This document shows positions 12,310-24,560 of a stretch of 64,000 bases of DNA, piece by piece. The notes beneath the pieces are model-generated. The model had not been told where the DNA came from. It was given only the letters and a program-made list of their open reading frames with translations, and searched no databases. The DNA comes from Neocallimastix lanati (nom. inval.) (Eukaryota; Neocallimastigomycota; Neocallimastigomycetes; Neocallimastigales; Neocallimastigaceae), in assembly GCA_016946835.1 (NCBI GenBank), contig JACVTC010000029.1, positions 402,501-466,500 of the forward strand, given 5' to 3'. The position numbers were made by a program, and so were the translations under genes. Position 1 is the first letter of the stretch. Each line of letters starts with the position of its first letter.

Positions 12310-14364
12310 ATGTCAAATAATAATGAATATTTATATTCTCAAATTGAGAAGTGTAGTCAAACTACTACAACAAACTTATTAGAAGACAATATAAGAAATA
12401 AAGATATTGAGAACATAGGGTCAAATATTTCATCTAAAATTAAAGATTGTATTGAAAATGCTACAAAAATTTTAGATGATAAAAATGAGGATATAAAAGC
12501 TATAAAGTCGAATCTAATGAAATTAAATGATAAATTAAATGATAAGTCACCTAATATTAATATATATATTATTGGAAATACCAATAATGGGAAAAGTAGT
12601 TTTATTAATTCTCTTTTAAATCAATATATAGTTCCAGAAGAAGAAAACAGTTCTAAAGTTGGTTTTTGTGAAATTATTAATTCTAAAAAAGAAGAAATTC
12701 ATATTACTGATAATAATGATCAAACGATCATTTTAAAGAGGGGTGAAAATATAAGTCAACGTGATCAAATATTGGATTATATGAGTGATAATAATGATAT
12801 TGAATTTAAAGATGTAAAAATTTATTGTAAATTTGCTCTTTTTGGAAAGTATAGCAATAATGTTAAAATTATTGATTCTCCGGGTTTTGATATTATCGAG
12901 GCCCAAAATGTAATTAACAATAAAATTAATAATAAAGAAGATGATATTGATATAGTTATTGCTGTCATAAAATGTCAAGATAAAATTACTGATCCTATGC
13001 GTGAATATTTAAAGAAATTATATAGTGAGAAAAACACTAAACATATATTTTTTGTTATAAACCATTTTCATACAAATTCAAGATTTAAAGAAAAACAAAG
13101 GGAAAATGAAAAAAAAAGAATTAAAGAAATTGAAGATTCAATCAAAGATATTTCAAAGGAATCCTATGATAAAAAGAAATTTTATGTCCATCATGTATGT
13201 TTATATTGTACTACTACTCGTGAAGATATATGTCCTCTTGAAAATCCTGTAGATGAATTCAATAAATTCAAATCTTGTTTAGAAAAGTATGTCGGACTTT
13301 TTAATATATATTATAAATTTGAATCACAAATATTATTTTTTAAAGATTATATTATAAAGGGTGAAAGTATATTGAGAGATATTATTAAAATGCATGAAAA
13401 GGAGAAAACAGAATTAGAAAATAAAAAAGAAGAAAATGAAGAACAAATTAATTTATTAGATGAATATATAAAAAAAGTTTCAGACGGCATTAATAATTAT
13501 ATTAATGAAAATGAACAACAAGTAAAAGAAGTTATAGAGGAAAAATTTGAAACTATTTTTCAAGTATTTGATAAAGAATCTCAAAATTCAAACAATCAAG
13601 AAATGATGGGCATATTCAAAGATATATTAAAAGGTTTTATTGAAAGCAATATAAAGGATATTAAAGAAATTTATTCTAAAAATATTTCAAGTTTTAAACA
13701 TGAAAATAAAGTTATGGAAGAAAAAATTAAAAATAAATTAAATAATTTTTATACTGAAAATGATAATAATAAGAATTATTCATTATTACTTGATGAAATA
13801 TTAAATCCTCAATTAAGATGTTCATTTAAAGATAACAAATTAAATTCAAGCTTGATGAGCATAGGAAAAAAAATGATTTTAGAGAGTTCTTTATTCAATC
13901 CGGAGAAGATAAACTCGATATCAGAAGAACTTTTTATATTTGCTGTAACCAACAATGTTAAATATGGTAATAAATCCAAAGATTATCTTGACGAATTACT
14001 TATAAATAATAATTATTTATTGTATGGTAGTGCTATTATTGGTTGTCTATGTTCTTATTATATATATGGAAAAAGAGTAGAAAAAAAAGAAAAAGATAAA
14101 ATAGAAAAACAAATTGCAATTAATAAATTGATCAATGATATTTATGGATGTAGAAAATCATTATTGGAAAATTTTGAAATAAATAATAATAATACATTAG
14201 ATAGTGAAATTATAGAACTTAAGGATTTCAATAAAAGCATTGATCTTAAAATAAACGAAGAAAATGGCATTATTACAAATATAAAAAAAAATATTAGTGA
14301 TTTAGATCATGAAATTGAGGAATTAAGAAAATATTTTAATAATATAGTAATTTTAGTAAGATAA
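12310..14364 (+). CDS. Dynamin/mitofusin-like large GTPase, copy 2
   Basis: Intact, 684 residues, unspliced, ATG in an A-rich context. P-loop GNTNNGKS at residues 89-96; G3 DSPG at 189-192; a candidate G4-like VINH around 249-252; no canonical NKxD. Charged heptad-rich helices run from about 350 to 560. A single hydrophobic segment (569-587, YLLYGSAIIGCLCSYYIYG) is followed by basic residues and a further coiled coil to the end. A GTPase head, helical trunk, membrane insertion near the C-terminus and a coiled-coil tail match the architecture of mitofusins and bacterial dynamin-like proteins. The organelle is not evident, and no signal peptide or transit peptide is obvious. A poly-A-tract and the shared minisatellite follow. 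It is the best-preserved copy and the reference for the array. Family-level call is fairly secure; biological role is unknown. Confidence 0.88.
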   Translation: MSNNNEYLYSQIEKCSQTTTTNLLEDNIRNKDIENIGSNISSKIKDCIENATKILDDKNEDIKAIKSNLMKLNDKLNDKSPNINIYIIGNTNNGKSSFINSLLNQYIVPEEENSSKVGFCEIINSKKEEIHITDNNDQTIILKRGENISQRDQILDYMSDNNDIEFKDVKIYCKFALFGKYSNNVKIIDSPGFDIIEAQNVINNKINNKEDDIDIVIAVIKCQDKITDPMREYLKKLYSEKNTKHIFFVINHFHTNSRFKEKQRENEKKRIKEIEDSIKDISKESYDKKKFYVHHVCLYCTTTREDICPLENPVDEFNKFKSCLEKYVGLFNIYYKFESQILFFKDYIIKGESILRDIIKMHEKEKTELENKKEENEEQINLLDEYIKKVSDGINNYINENEQQVKEVIEEKFETIFQVFDKESQNSNNQEMMGIFKDILKGFIESNIKDIKEIYSKNISSFKHENKVMEEKIKNKLNNFYTENDNNKNYSLLLDEILNPQLRCSFKDNKLNSSLMSIGKKMILESSLFNPEKINSISEELFIFAVTNNVKYGNKSKDYLDELLINNNYLLYGSAIIGCLCSYYIYGKRVEKKEKDKIEKQIAINKLINDIYGCRKSLLENFEINNNNTLDSEIIELKDFNKSIDLKINEENGIITNIKKNISDLDHEIEELRKYFNNIVILVR

Positions 14365-14466
14365 ATAATATTCATAAAGAAATTGAAAGCTTTAATAGGG
14401 ACATTTTGAATCTTATTAAAATCATTAAAATTACTAATAAAGTAAAAGTTAAAATAATATATCTGG

Positions 14467-14506
<40 letters not shown>

Positions 14507-14539
14507 AAAAAATAAAAAACTTTTTTTTTTTTTATTAAA

Positions 14540-14825
14540 CAAAGTAATTAGTAATTAAATCAAATTATTTTCATTTTTTTATTTTTTATTTTTTAAAAAT
14601 AAGTAATTAGTAATTAAATCAGATTGATTTAATTCTTTTTTATTATTTTTTCAAACTAAGTAATTGATAATCAGATTGTTTTCATTTTTTTTATTATTTT
14701 TTCATACTAAGTAATTAGTATTAAATCAAATTGTTTTTTTTTTTATTTTTTCAAACTAAGTAATTAGCATTAAATCAAATTGTTTTCATTTCTTTTAAAA
14801 AAAAACTAAGTAATTAATAATTTAA
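14540..14825 (+). repeat. Minisatellite downstream of GTPase copy 2
   Basis: Second occurrence of the AAGTAATTAGTAATTAAATC-type units, nearly identical in order and spacing to the array at 10477. Confidence 0.8.
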
Positions 14826-15142
14826 TTTTTTTTTTTTTTCCTTCATCACCAATTTTTTAACATTTTTTAAAATAATTTCCTCTTTTTGTTTTTTATTCTT
14901 TTTTTTTTTTTTTTTTTATTTTTTTTAAAATAAAATAAAATAAAATATTAAAAGTATATAATAAATAAAAAATAATTTCTAATAATATCCAAAAAGAATG
15001 ATATTTTTTTTTATTTTTTTTAAAAAAAATAATATAATAAAAATAAAAACAAATATAATTAATTATTAATTATCATTATAAATTTTTTTATCTTCTCAAT
15101 TAATTTTTTGTACTATTCTATTAAATTATCTATTATTTATGT

Positions 15143-15371
<229 letters not shown>

Positions 15372-15405
15372 ATATTTTCTATATTTATATTTATATGAAA
15401 ATAAA

Positions 15406-15452
<47 letters not shown>

Positions 15453-15546
15453 TCTTAGTTTCTTTAATTTATTTTATAGTCATGTCTTCTTTAATATATC
15501 ATTTTGGTGTTTCTTATATTATATATTTTTGTAGTTTTTATACATT

Positions 15547-15580
<34 letters not shown>

Positions 15581-16349
15581 TAAAAAATTTTAAATTTTTT
15601 TATCACATATTTCCAATATTGATCAATAATTAGATCAGTTTCCCTTAAACAGATGTAGTGATAACATATAAAATAATATATATTTCAATTTATTTTCTTT
15701 TATGTAATATTATATAAATTGATTCATTTTTAAGAAATTACTTCCAATAGTAAGATGAGAATTTTAATCTATTAAAAAACAGTAATTTAGATATTATCAT
15801 TACATCTTTTTTTCTTTTTTGCTTTTTTAAAAAAATATATATATAATGATAAAGGGTTATTAATATTTATTATTTGTACAAATTGCATAACTTTATTATG
15901 AGACTTATATATATAATATATTCCAATACATTTATTTTATATATTATCAAAAAATATATATATATATATTAATATAATATATATATAAAAAAAAAAAAGA
16001 CATAATTATTAATTAAATCTATTATCTAATTTCTAACTTAAACTAAATTTTTTTTTTTTTTTTGTTCCATTCTTAATTTATATAAATAAATAATCAAAAA
16101 CCGAATTAAATATATTTTTATTATAAAGATTATATCTAATTTAAAAATTTATTTTTTATTTCCATTTTTTATATTTATTTTTACTTCCATTTTTAATTTA
16201 TATTTATTTAAAAATATTTATATATAATAGAAAATGGAACTAATTATTGTTGGTGAGATTATAAATAATTTAAAATTTTTAAATTATTTTATAGGAAAAT
16301 TTTTATTTTTAGTGTAAAATTTTTTTTTTTTTGATTTAAAGAAAAAAAA

Positions 16350-18419
16350 ATGTCAAATAATAATGAATATTTATATTCTCAAATTGAGAAGTGTAGTCAA
16401 ACTACTACAACAAACTTATTAGAAGACAATATAAGAAATAAAGATATTGAGAACATAGGGTCAAATATTTCATTTAAAATTAAAGATTGTATTGAAAATG
16501 CCACAAAAATTTTAGATGATGATAAAAATGAGGATATAAAAGCTATAAAGTCGAAGCTAATAAAATTAAATGATAAATTAAATAATAAGTCACCTAATAT
16601 TAATATATATATTATTGGAGATACCAATAATGGGAAAAGTAGTTTTATTAATTCTCTTTTAAATCAAGATATAGTTCCAGAAGAAGAAAACAGTTCTAAA
16701 GTTGGTTTTTGTGAAATTATTAATTCTAATAGAGAAGAAATTCATATTACTGATAATAATAATCAAACCATCATTTTAAAGAAAGATGAAAATATAAGTC
16801 AATGTGATCAAATATTGGATTTTATGAGTGATAATAATGATATTGAATTTAAAGATGTAAAAATTTATTGTAAATTTGCTCTTTTTGGAAAGTATAGCAA
16901 TAATGTTAAAATTATTGATTTTCTGGGTTTTGATATTATCGAGGCCCAAAATGTAATTAACAATAAAATTAATAATAAAGAAGATGATATTGATATAGTT
17001 ATTGCTGTCATAAAGTGTCAAGATAAAATTACTGATTCTATGCGTGAATATTTAAAGAAATTATATAGTGAGAAAAAAACTAAACATATATTTTTTGTTA
17101 TAAATCATTTTCATACAAATTCAAGATCTAAACGAAATCGAAAAGCAAAACAAAGGGAAAATGAAAAAAAAAGAATTAAAGAAATTGAAGATTCAATCAA
17201 AGATATTTCAAAAGAATCTTATGCTAACAAAGAATTTTTTATTCATCATGTATGTTTATATTGTGCTAATGATGAAGACAGATGTCCTCTTGAAAATCCT
17301 GTAGATAAATTCAATAAATTCAAATCTTGTTTAGAAAAGTATGTAGAACTTTTTAATATATATTATAAGTTTGAATCACAAGTATCATTTTTTGAAGACT
17401 ATATTAAAAAGAGTAAAAAAATATTGAAAGGTATTATTAAAATGCATGAAAAGGAGAAAACAAAATTAGAAAATAAAAAGAAAGAAAATGAAGAACAAAT
17501 TAATTTATTAAATAAATTTATAAAAAAAGTTTCAGAAGACATTAATAATTATATTAATGAAAATGAACAACAAGTAAAAGTAGATATAAAGGAAAAAATT
17601 GAAACTATTTTTCAAGTATTTGATGAAAAATCTCAAAATTCAAACAATCAAGAAATGATGGGCATATTCAAAGATATATTAAAAGGTTATATTGAAAGCA
17701 ACATAAAGGATATTAAAGAAATTTTTTCTAAAAGTATTTCAAGTTTTAAACGTGAAAATAAAGTTATGGAAGAAAAAATTAAAAATAAATTAAACAATTT
17801 TTATATTGAAAATGATAATAATAAGAATTATTCATTATTACTTGATGAAATAATAAATCCCAAATTAATATTTTCATTTAAAGGTGACAAATTAAATTCA
17901 AGCTTGATGAGCAGAGCAAAAAAAATGATTTCAGAGAGTTCTTTATTCAATCTGGAGAAGATAAACTCGATATCAAAAAAACTTTTTATATTTGCTCTAA
18001 TCAACAAAATTAAAAATGATATTAAATTCAAAGTTTTTCTTATTTTATTACTTATAAATAATAATTATTTATTGTATGGTAGTGCTATTATTGGTTGTCT
18101 ATCTTTTTATTATATATATAGAAAAAGGGTAGGAAAAAAAGCAAAAGATGAAATAGAAAAACAAATTGCAATTAATAAATTGATCAATGATATTTATGGA
18201 TGTATAAAATCATTATTGGAAAATTTTGAAATAAATAATAATAATAATATATTGGATAGTGAAATTATAGAATTTATGAATTCCAATAAAAGTATTGATC
18301 TTAAAATAAACAAAGAAAAAGGCATTATTACAAATATAAAAAAAAATATTAGTGATTTAGATCATGAAATTGAGGAATTAAGAAAATATTTTAATAATAT
18401 AGTAATTTTAGTAAGATAA
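16350..18419 (+). CDS. Dynamin/mitofusin-like large GTPase, copy 3, altered G motifs
   Basis: Intact, 689 residues, with the same architecture as copy 2. The leader and the first 60 or so codons are nearly identical to copy 2, including the A-run before the ATG. Differences in the G domain: the P-loop is GDTNNGKSS instead of GNTNNGKSS, and G3 is DFLG instead of DSPG. The DxxG frame is kept, but the Ser-Pro of the switch II turn is lost. The Cys-rich loop CTTTRE becomes CANDED. The membrane segment (YLLYGSAIIGCLSFYYIYR) and coiled coils remain. It may be a GTP-binding but weakly hydrolysing paralogue; that is inference. Copy 4 shares the DFLG and CAND variants. Confidence 0.87.
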   Translation: MSNNNEYLYSQIEKCSQTTTTNLLEDNIRNKDIENIGSNISFKIKDCIENATKILDDDKNEDIKAIKSKLIKLNDKLNNKSPNINIYIIGDTNNGKSSFINSLLNQDIVPEEENSSKVGFCEIINSNREEIHITDNNNQTIILKKDENISQCDQILDFMSDNNDIEFKDVKIYCKFALFGKYSNNVKIIDFLGFDIIEAQNVINNKINNKEDDIDIVIAVIKCQDKITDSMREYLKKLYSEKKTKHIFFVINHFHTNSRSKRNRKAKQRENEKKRIKEIEDSIKDISKESYANKEFFIHHVCLYCANDEDRCPLENPVDKFNKFKSCLEKYVELFNIYYKFESQVSFFEDYIKKSKKILKGIIKMHEKEKTKLENKKKENEEQINLLNKFIKKVSEDINNYINENEQQVKVDIKEKIETIFQVFDEKSQNSNNQEMMGIFKDILKGYIESNIKDIKEIFSKSISSFKRENKVMEEKIKNKLNNFYIENDNNKNYSLLLDEIINPKLIFSFKGDKLNSSLMSRAKKMISESSLFNLEKINSISKKLFIFALINKIKNDIKFKVFLILLLINNNYLLYGSAIIGCLSFYYIYRKRVGKKAKDEIEKQIAINKLINDIYGCIKSLLENFEINNNNNILDSEIIEFMNSNKSIDLKINKEKGIITNIKKNISDLDHEIEELRKYFNNIVILVR

Positions 18420-18619
18420 ATAATATTCATAAAGAAATTGAAAACTTTAATAGGAACATTTTGAATCTTATTAAAATCATTAAAATTACTAATAAATTAA
18501 AAATTAAAATAATATATCTGAAAAAAAAAAAAAAAAAAAAAAAATTTGAAAGAATTAACAAAAATTTAAACCAAAAAAAAAAAAAAAAAATTAAACATAA
18601 AAAACTTTTTTTTTTTTAA

Positions 18620-18850
18620 ACAAAGTAATTTGTAATTAAATCAAATTATTTTCATTTTTTTATTATTATTTTTTCAAACTAAGTAATTGGTAATCAGATT
18701 GTTTTCATTTTTTTATTATTTTTTCATACTAAGTAATTAGTATTAAATCAAATTGTTTTCTTTTTTTTTTATTTTTTCAAACTAAGTAATTAGTATTAAA
18801 TCAAGTTGTTTTCATTTCTTTTTAAAAAAAAACTAAGTAATTAATAATTT
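18620..18850 (+). repeat. Minisatellite downstream of GTPase copy 3
   Basis: Third occurrence of the same units, one or two units shorter than those behind copies 1 and 2. No ATT array follows. Confidence 0.8.
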
Positions 18851-19260
18851 AATTGTTTTTTTTTTTCCTTCATCACCAATTTCTTAACATTTTTTAAAAT
18901 AATTTCCTCTTTTTTTTTTTTTTTATTTTTTTTATTTTTTTTTTTTTAAAAAAAATAAAATAAAATAAAATATTAAAAGTATATAATAAATAATAATTTC
19001 TAATATTATCAAAAAAGGATGTTTTTTTTTTTTTTTTTTAAAAAAAAAAATAACTAAAATAAAAACAAATATTATAAAGATTTTATCCAATTAAAATACA
19101 TAGTTTATTTCCATTTATTTATATCTATTTTAATATAAATTTTTAATTTATAGGTAATTAATTAATTTTTAAGTAAAATTTTTATTTTCAGTATATAAAT
19201 AAATAAATAAAAAAAAAAAAAAAAAAAAAAAGCATTTTTATTTTTGATTTAAAAAAAAAA

Positions 19261-21116
19261 ATGAAATATAATAATAAAAATTTATATTATCAAATTAAAA
19301 AGTATAGACATACTCATACTACTGTAACAAACTTATTAGAAGTCAATAGAAGTAATAAAAATTGAGCGAATATTATTGAGAACATAAAGTCAAATATATC
19401 ATCTAAAATTGAAGAAGGTACTGAAAATGCAATAAACATTTTTGAGGATTGCTTAAAATATAATTATAAAAATAAAGATATAGAAGATACACTGTCAGAA
19501 TTACCGAAATTAAATGATAAGTCACCTAATATTAATATATATATATTATTGGAGGTACCAATAATGGGAAAAGTAGTTTTATTAATTCTCTTTTAAATCA
19601 AGATATAGTTCCAGAAGAAGAAAACAGTTCTAAAGTTGGTTTTTGTGAAATTATTAATTCTAATAAAGAAGAAATTCATATTACTGATAATAATAATCAA
19701 ACCATCATTTTAAAGAAAGATGAAAATATAAGTCAATGTGATCAAATATTGGATTTTATGAGTGATAATAATGATATTGAATTTAAAGATGTAAAAATTT
19801 ATTGTAAATTTGCTCTTTTTGGAAAGTATAGCAATAATGTTAAAATTATTGATTTTCTGGGTTTTGATATTATCGAGGCCCAAAATGTAATTAACAATAA
19901 AATTAATAATAAAGAAGATGATATTGATATAGTTATTGCTGTCATAAAGTGTCAAGATAAAATTACTGATTCTATGCATGAATATTTAAAGAAATTATAT
20001 AGTGAGAAAAAAACTAAACATATATTTTTTGTTATAAATCATTTTCATATAAATTCAAGATTTAATCGAAATCAAAAAGCAAAACAAAGGGAAAATGAAA
20101 AAAAAAAATAATTAAAGAAATTGAAGAATCAATCAAAGATATTTCAAAAGAATCTTATGCTAACAAAGAATTTTTTATTCATCATGTATATTTATATTGT
20201 GCTAATGATGAAAAAAAATGTCCTCTTGAAAATCCTGTAGATAAATTCAATAAATTCAAATCTTGTTTAGAAAAGTATGTCGGACTTTTTAATATATATT
20301 ATAAATTTGAATCACAAATATTATTTTTTGAAGATTATATTAAAAAGGGTGAAAAAATATTGAGAGATATTATTAATATGCATGAAAAGGAGAAAACAGA
20401 ATTAGAAAATAAAAAGGAAGAAAATGAAGAACAAATTAATTTATTAAATAAATTTATAAAAAAAGTTTCAGAAGACATTAATAATTATATTAATGAAAAT
20501 GAACAACAAGTAAAAAACGATATAATGGAAATTTTTAATACGTTTTATCAAGAACTTGATAAGGAATCTCAAAATTCAAACATAGATGAAATTAAAAAAA
20601 CTATTATCATCAGATAAAATAATAAAAATAATCAAAGAAACATTAAAAAATTATATTGAAAGAAATATAAATGATGTCAAAGCAATTTATTCTAAAAATA
20701 TTTCAAATTTTAAACATAAAAATAAGGTTATAAAAGAAAAAATTAAAAATAAATTAAATAATTTTTATTTTGAAAATGTTAATAATAATAATATTATTAT
20801 TAATATTAATAATAATAATAATAATAAGGTTGTTTCAATATCACTTGATAAAATAATAAATACTCAATTGAAATATTTATTTTCTGAAGATAAAGAATTT
20901 GATTCAAATTCGACGAACAAAGTAAAAGAAATGATTTTAGAGAATTCTTTATTTAGTCCGGAGAAGATATACTCTGTATCCGAAGATCTTTTTATATATG
21001 TTTTATCCAAAAATGTTCTTGATGAATCCAAACATGTTCTTAATGAATTCACTAAAAAGAATATTTATTATTTAATGTATGGTGGTGCTTTTCTTGGTTG
21101 TCTATTTAATTAGATC
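19261..21116 (+). pseudogene. GTPase copy 4, mosaic pseudogene
   Basis: It starts with an ATG in the same A-rich context but stops at TGA 19363-19365 after 34 residues. A two-base insertion in the TA run near 19540 destroys the P-loop frame. The A run at about 20098-20108 is two bases longer than in copy 3 and creates a stop. A fourth frame change lies near 20600. The frame ends at TAG 21111-21113 just after the membrane segment, so the C-terminal coiled coil is gone and a 40-base A run follows. The middle (about 19545-20350) is nearly identical to copy 3, DFLG variant included. Both ends are strongly diverged, with extra residues at the N-terminus and an Asn run near 20790. Clearly non-functional as a full GTPase. 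Confidence 0.9.
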
Positions 21117-21128
21117 TTCGGAAACGGT

Positions 21129-21177
<49 letters not shown>

Positions 21178-21352
21178 TGATTTTATCTCTCTTATATATA
21201 TTCTTTTCTTTTCTTTTCTTTTCTTTTCTTAATTTATTATTACGATTAAAATTTATTTATTAAAATTAAATTTCATAATTATTAATTTATTGGTATAGTA
21301 CAAAAAGATGATTTTTATCAAAATATAAAAAATATAAAAAAAAAAAAAAAAA

Positions 21353-22071
21353 TTATTGATAATAGCCTGGTTTATTAAATTTTTCTACTTCATATTTTAT
21401 GATTTCCTCATACAAAATACCTAATATTAAATAAATTTTAATAAAAAAAATAAAAAAAAAAAAAAAAAAAAAGATATATATATATATATTTAATTAATAC
21501 ATATTATGAAAAAAAAATTTTTTTAATAAAATTTATAAAAAATAATTAAATATTATATATATATTATTTAATATATCTATTTAATTCATGTATCTATTTT
21601 ATTTTAAAATAAAAATAAAATAAAATAAAATAAAAATATATGTATATATATATATACATACTAAAAATAATAATAAATTAATAAATATATATATATATAG
21701 TTACCTAATGCGACTAACGCAGAACTATCATATCTAAAACTCATTGCATCGGTTTGTTTTTCTAAACTTGAACGTTTTGAAACGGAATAATGAAGGGCAT
21801 CCAATAATTCCTTTTTTTAAAAAAAAAGAAAAAAAATGAATGAATAAATGAATAAATGATTGATTAATTGATTGATTGATTTATATAGTATAATGGAATA
21901 ATAGGTAAATTTATTAATTATTAGTAAATTAGTAAAAGTGATTAGTGATGAGTTATTTAAATCAAATAATTATATTGTTTAAAATAAAAAATGAAATAAA
22001 AAAAATTTTTTTTTTTTTTTTACTTACTGTCGTTGGAAGTTCTTAAAAATTGATAAAATGAAAAGTAGTTT

Positions 22072-22124
<53 letters not shown>

Positions 22125-24560
22125 GATTATAATGAAAAAAAAAAATAATAATAATAATAATAAAATAATAATAATAATAATAATAAATAGATAGATAGAT
22201 AGATAGATAAATAAATAAATTAATAAATAATATTTATATTTATATATAATAAATATTAAAATTAAATTAAAATTATTTATGATATATATTAATTTATTTT
22301 TGTTTTTTTTTGTTTTTTTTTTTTTTGTTTTTTTTGTTTTTCCTTACTTGGATTAGTTTTACCAAGGAAAGGAATTTTCCCATGTTCTTCCACTTCCTTT
22401 TGTTCCTTCTCTAACTGTCGATAATCATCCTCCACAAAAGGTTTCAAATAATTAATTAAACTTTTATCCTTCTTAGCACTTTTAAGATAGAAACCTAGTT
22501 TCAAATTAGGCTTATACTGAAAATAGTCTTCTCGATCACCGATGATACGTGCATCATTAATTAATTTTTTGTAGGATTTGTTTCTAAACTCTATAGTATT
22601 ATTAAGTTGAAGTGGATTCAACTCATCCTCCATTTCATAACGTTCATTATATTCTTGAGAAGATAAGGGATTATTAACATTTTCTTTTAAACGATACATA
22701 TTACCGTAACGTTTCACACTAGTCTGCTTCTTAGTAAAAGGATAATAACAAATGAGACCTAATCGTTTACAACGTTCACAAGGATTACCACCTGTGCATG
22801 CAATATATTGCAGTCTATTATGGTATCGATTAATACATTCAGAACATACTTTTATTCTTTTCTGTTTTAATTGTCGTTCATTACGTTTTTTTTCTAATAA
22901 ATGATGGAAACGATCCATTAGACCATCGGTCCAGATACGACTACGATAAATTTGATTTGGTATAAAATCAGTATAATCATCACTTAAATCACTATCACTA
23001 AAAGTAGAATCTTCGTCATTATCATTTTCATTTTCTTCTTCCTCAGCAGAATGATTTATTCCATCTTTCCCTTTATTTATTTCATTATTATTTATTTCTT
23101 TTCCCTTTTCCTTTCCATTGACCCTACCTTCCTCTCCTCCTTCTACTTCTTCTTCTTCACCTTCTTCTCTTTCATTATTATTAGAGATTTTTCTTATATA
23201 TTTTGATTCATCCTCATCTTCATCTTCATCTTCATCTTCATTATCATCTTTTATTTTTTGAACATCTTCCCAACATTTACTATAAAAATCTTTATCATTA
23301 GTATTATAAGTATTGATAATATCTTCCCTATAAATAGCATAAATTAAAATAATTATAAATATATATATATATTAATAATAATATTAATAATAATAATAAT
23401 AACAATAATTATTTTAATATTAATATTAATATTAATATTTATATAAAATAATTCAAATAGAGATATATATAATAGGTTAAATAAAGAATAAAGAATAAAT
23501 AAATTATTTTTATATAAATTTCATGTAAATAAAAAAAAAATAAAATAAAATAAAAAAAAAAATAAAATAAAATAAAATAAAAAAATAAAATAAAATAAAA
23601 TAGAAAAATATATACATGATATATACACTCTATTAGATAATATATATATATGAATTTTTACATTTACATTTTTTCATCAGTAATATTTTCCAGTCTTGAA
23701 AATAAGGACAGTTCATCTTCTTCTGTTGTTTTCAAAGGTAATATTGGAAAGAGAGCCTCTTCCGAAAAAGGTTTCTGTTTACAATATTTAGCAAATTCCA
23801 TTACATCCATTAAATGTTTAATATGTTCAACTTCTGGTGGATTATTTTTTTTCCTTTTATTTATTTTACGAATATTTCTTAACCTTATATTCACCAAAAC
23901 TTCATCATTGGAAATATATTCTGCTTTCTCTTTCTCTTTTTCTTTTTCTTTTTCTTTTTGAATTTCTGTGTTATTTACTGTTTCTATATCACTATCATGG
24001 TCTTGTTCGTTTTCAACTTCAACTACTTTTTCTTTTCCTTTTTGTTTTTTTGATGTTTTTTTATTTTTATTTTTTTTTTTTTTATTATTGGTATTACTAT
24101 CAACATCATCACCTTCTTCTTCTTCATTGGGTTCAATTCTTGCTTTTTTAGTTACTATTGTTTCTTCATCTACAGCATTATTATTATTATTATTATTTTC
24201 ACCTTCTTTTTCCTTATTTCCACCTTCTTTTTCTTTATTTTCATTTTCTTCTTTTTCTTCTTCTTCACTTCTTAATCTTTTTTTATTATTTGCATTTATT
24301 AACTCATTTAAATAACTATTATTCTGAATTTGAAGGAGACACAGTGAAGCATATAAAAATTTAAATTTTTTATTTAACAGAATATCTGAATTATTAGAAA
24401 TATATTCAATTTTTTTTTTAATGCTTTGAGTATTATCTGTGGAAGTTAGACCCTTTTTTTTTCCTTCATTAATTTTTTTCATTAATTTCATTAAAGGAAA
24501 TAAATTTTTTTTTAATTCCTTGAAATCAACAGGATCAATATTCACTTTTTCTCCGTTCAT
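21353..24560 (-). CDS. Zinc-cluster-like nuclear protein, five exons, 686 aa
   Basis: Exons in transcript order: 24560-23668, 23327-22348, 22041-22028, 21810-21705, 21420-21353. All four introns are GT-AG (GTAAAT..TAG, GTAAGG..AAG, GTAAGT..AAG, GTAACT..TAG) and every junction keeps frame, giving 687 codons. Exon 1 has a helical start, then long Glu/Lys/Asn runs with basic nuclear-signal-like clusters (KKKKNKNKKTSKK). Exon 2 opens with another acidic tract, then a six-cysteine cluster C-x2-C-x12-C-x5-C-x2-C-x6-C, close to fungal Zn2Cys6 except that the first loop is 12, not 6, residues. Exon 3 is 14 nt. Exons 4-5 encode a compact helical end (ELLDALHYSVSKR ... SSALVALGILYEEIIKYEV). A chromatin or transcription role is likely; I do not recognise the orthologue. 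Confidence 0.82.
22028..22041 (-). other. 14-nt microexon (exon 3 of the zinc-cluster gene)
   Basis: Minus-strand TTTTTAAG / 14 bases / GTAAGTA. The upstream exon ends at 22348 one base into a codon. The microexon supplies the other two bases and four codons, giving Lys-Leu-Pro-Thr-Thr, and ends on a codon boundary where exon 4 begins with GAA. Skipping it would shift the frame of the conserved C-terminus. Confidence 0.75.

Noticed and set aside
22289-22347. Lys/Gln-rich tail of the zinc-cluster exon as the true C-terminus
   Set aside because: It is translated intron: a GTAAGG donor precedes it, and in-frame downstream exons give a better ending.
23650-24364. Plus-strand Phe/Leu/Ser-rich frames opposite exon 1 of the zinc-cluster gene
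   Set aside because: Antisense of Glu/Lys codons; no ordered content.
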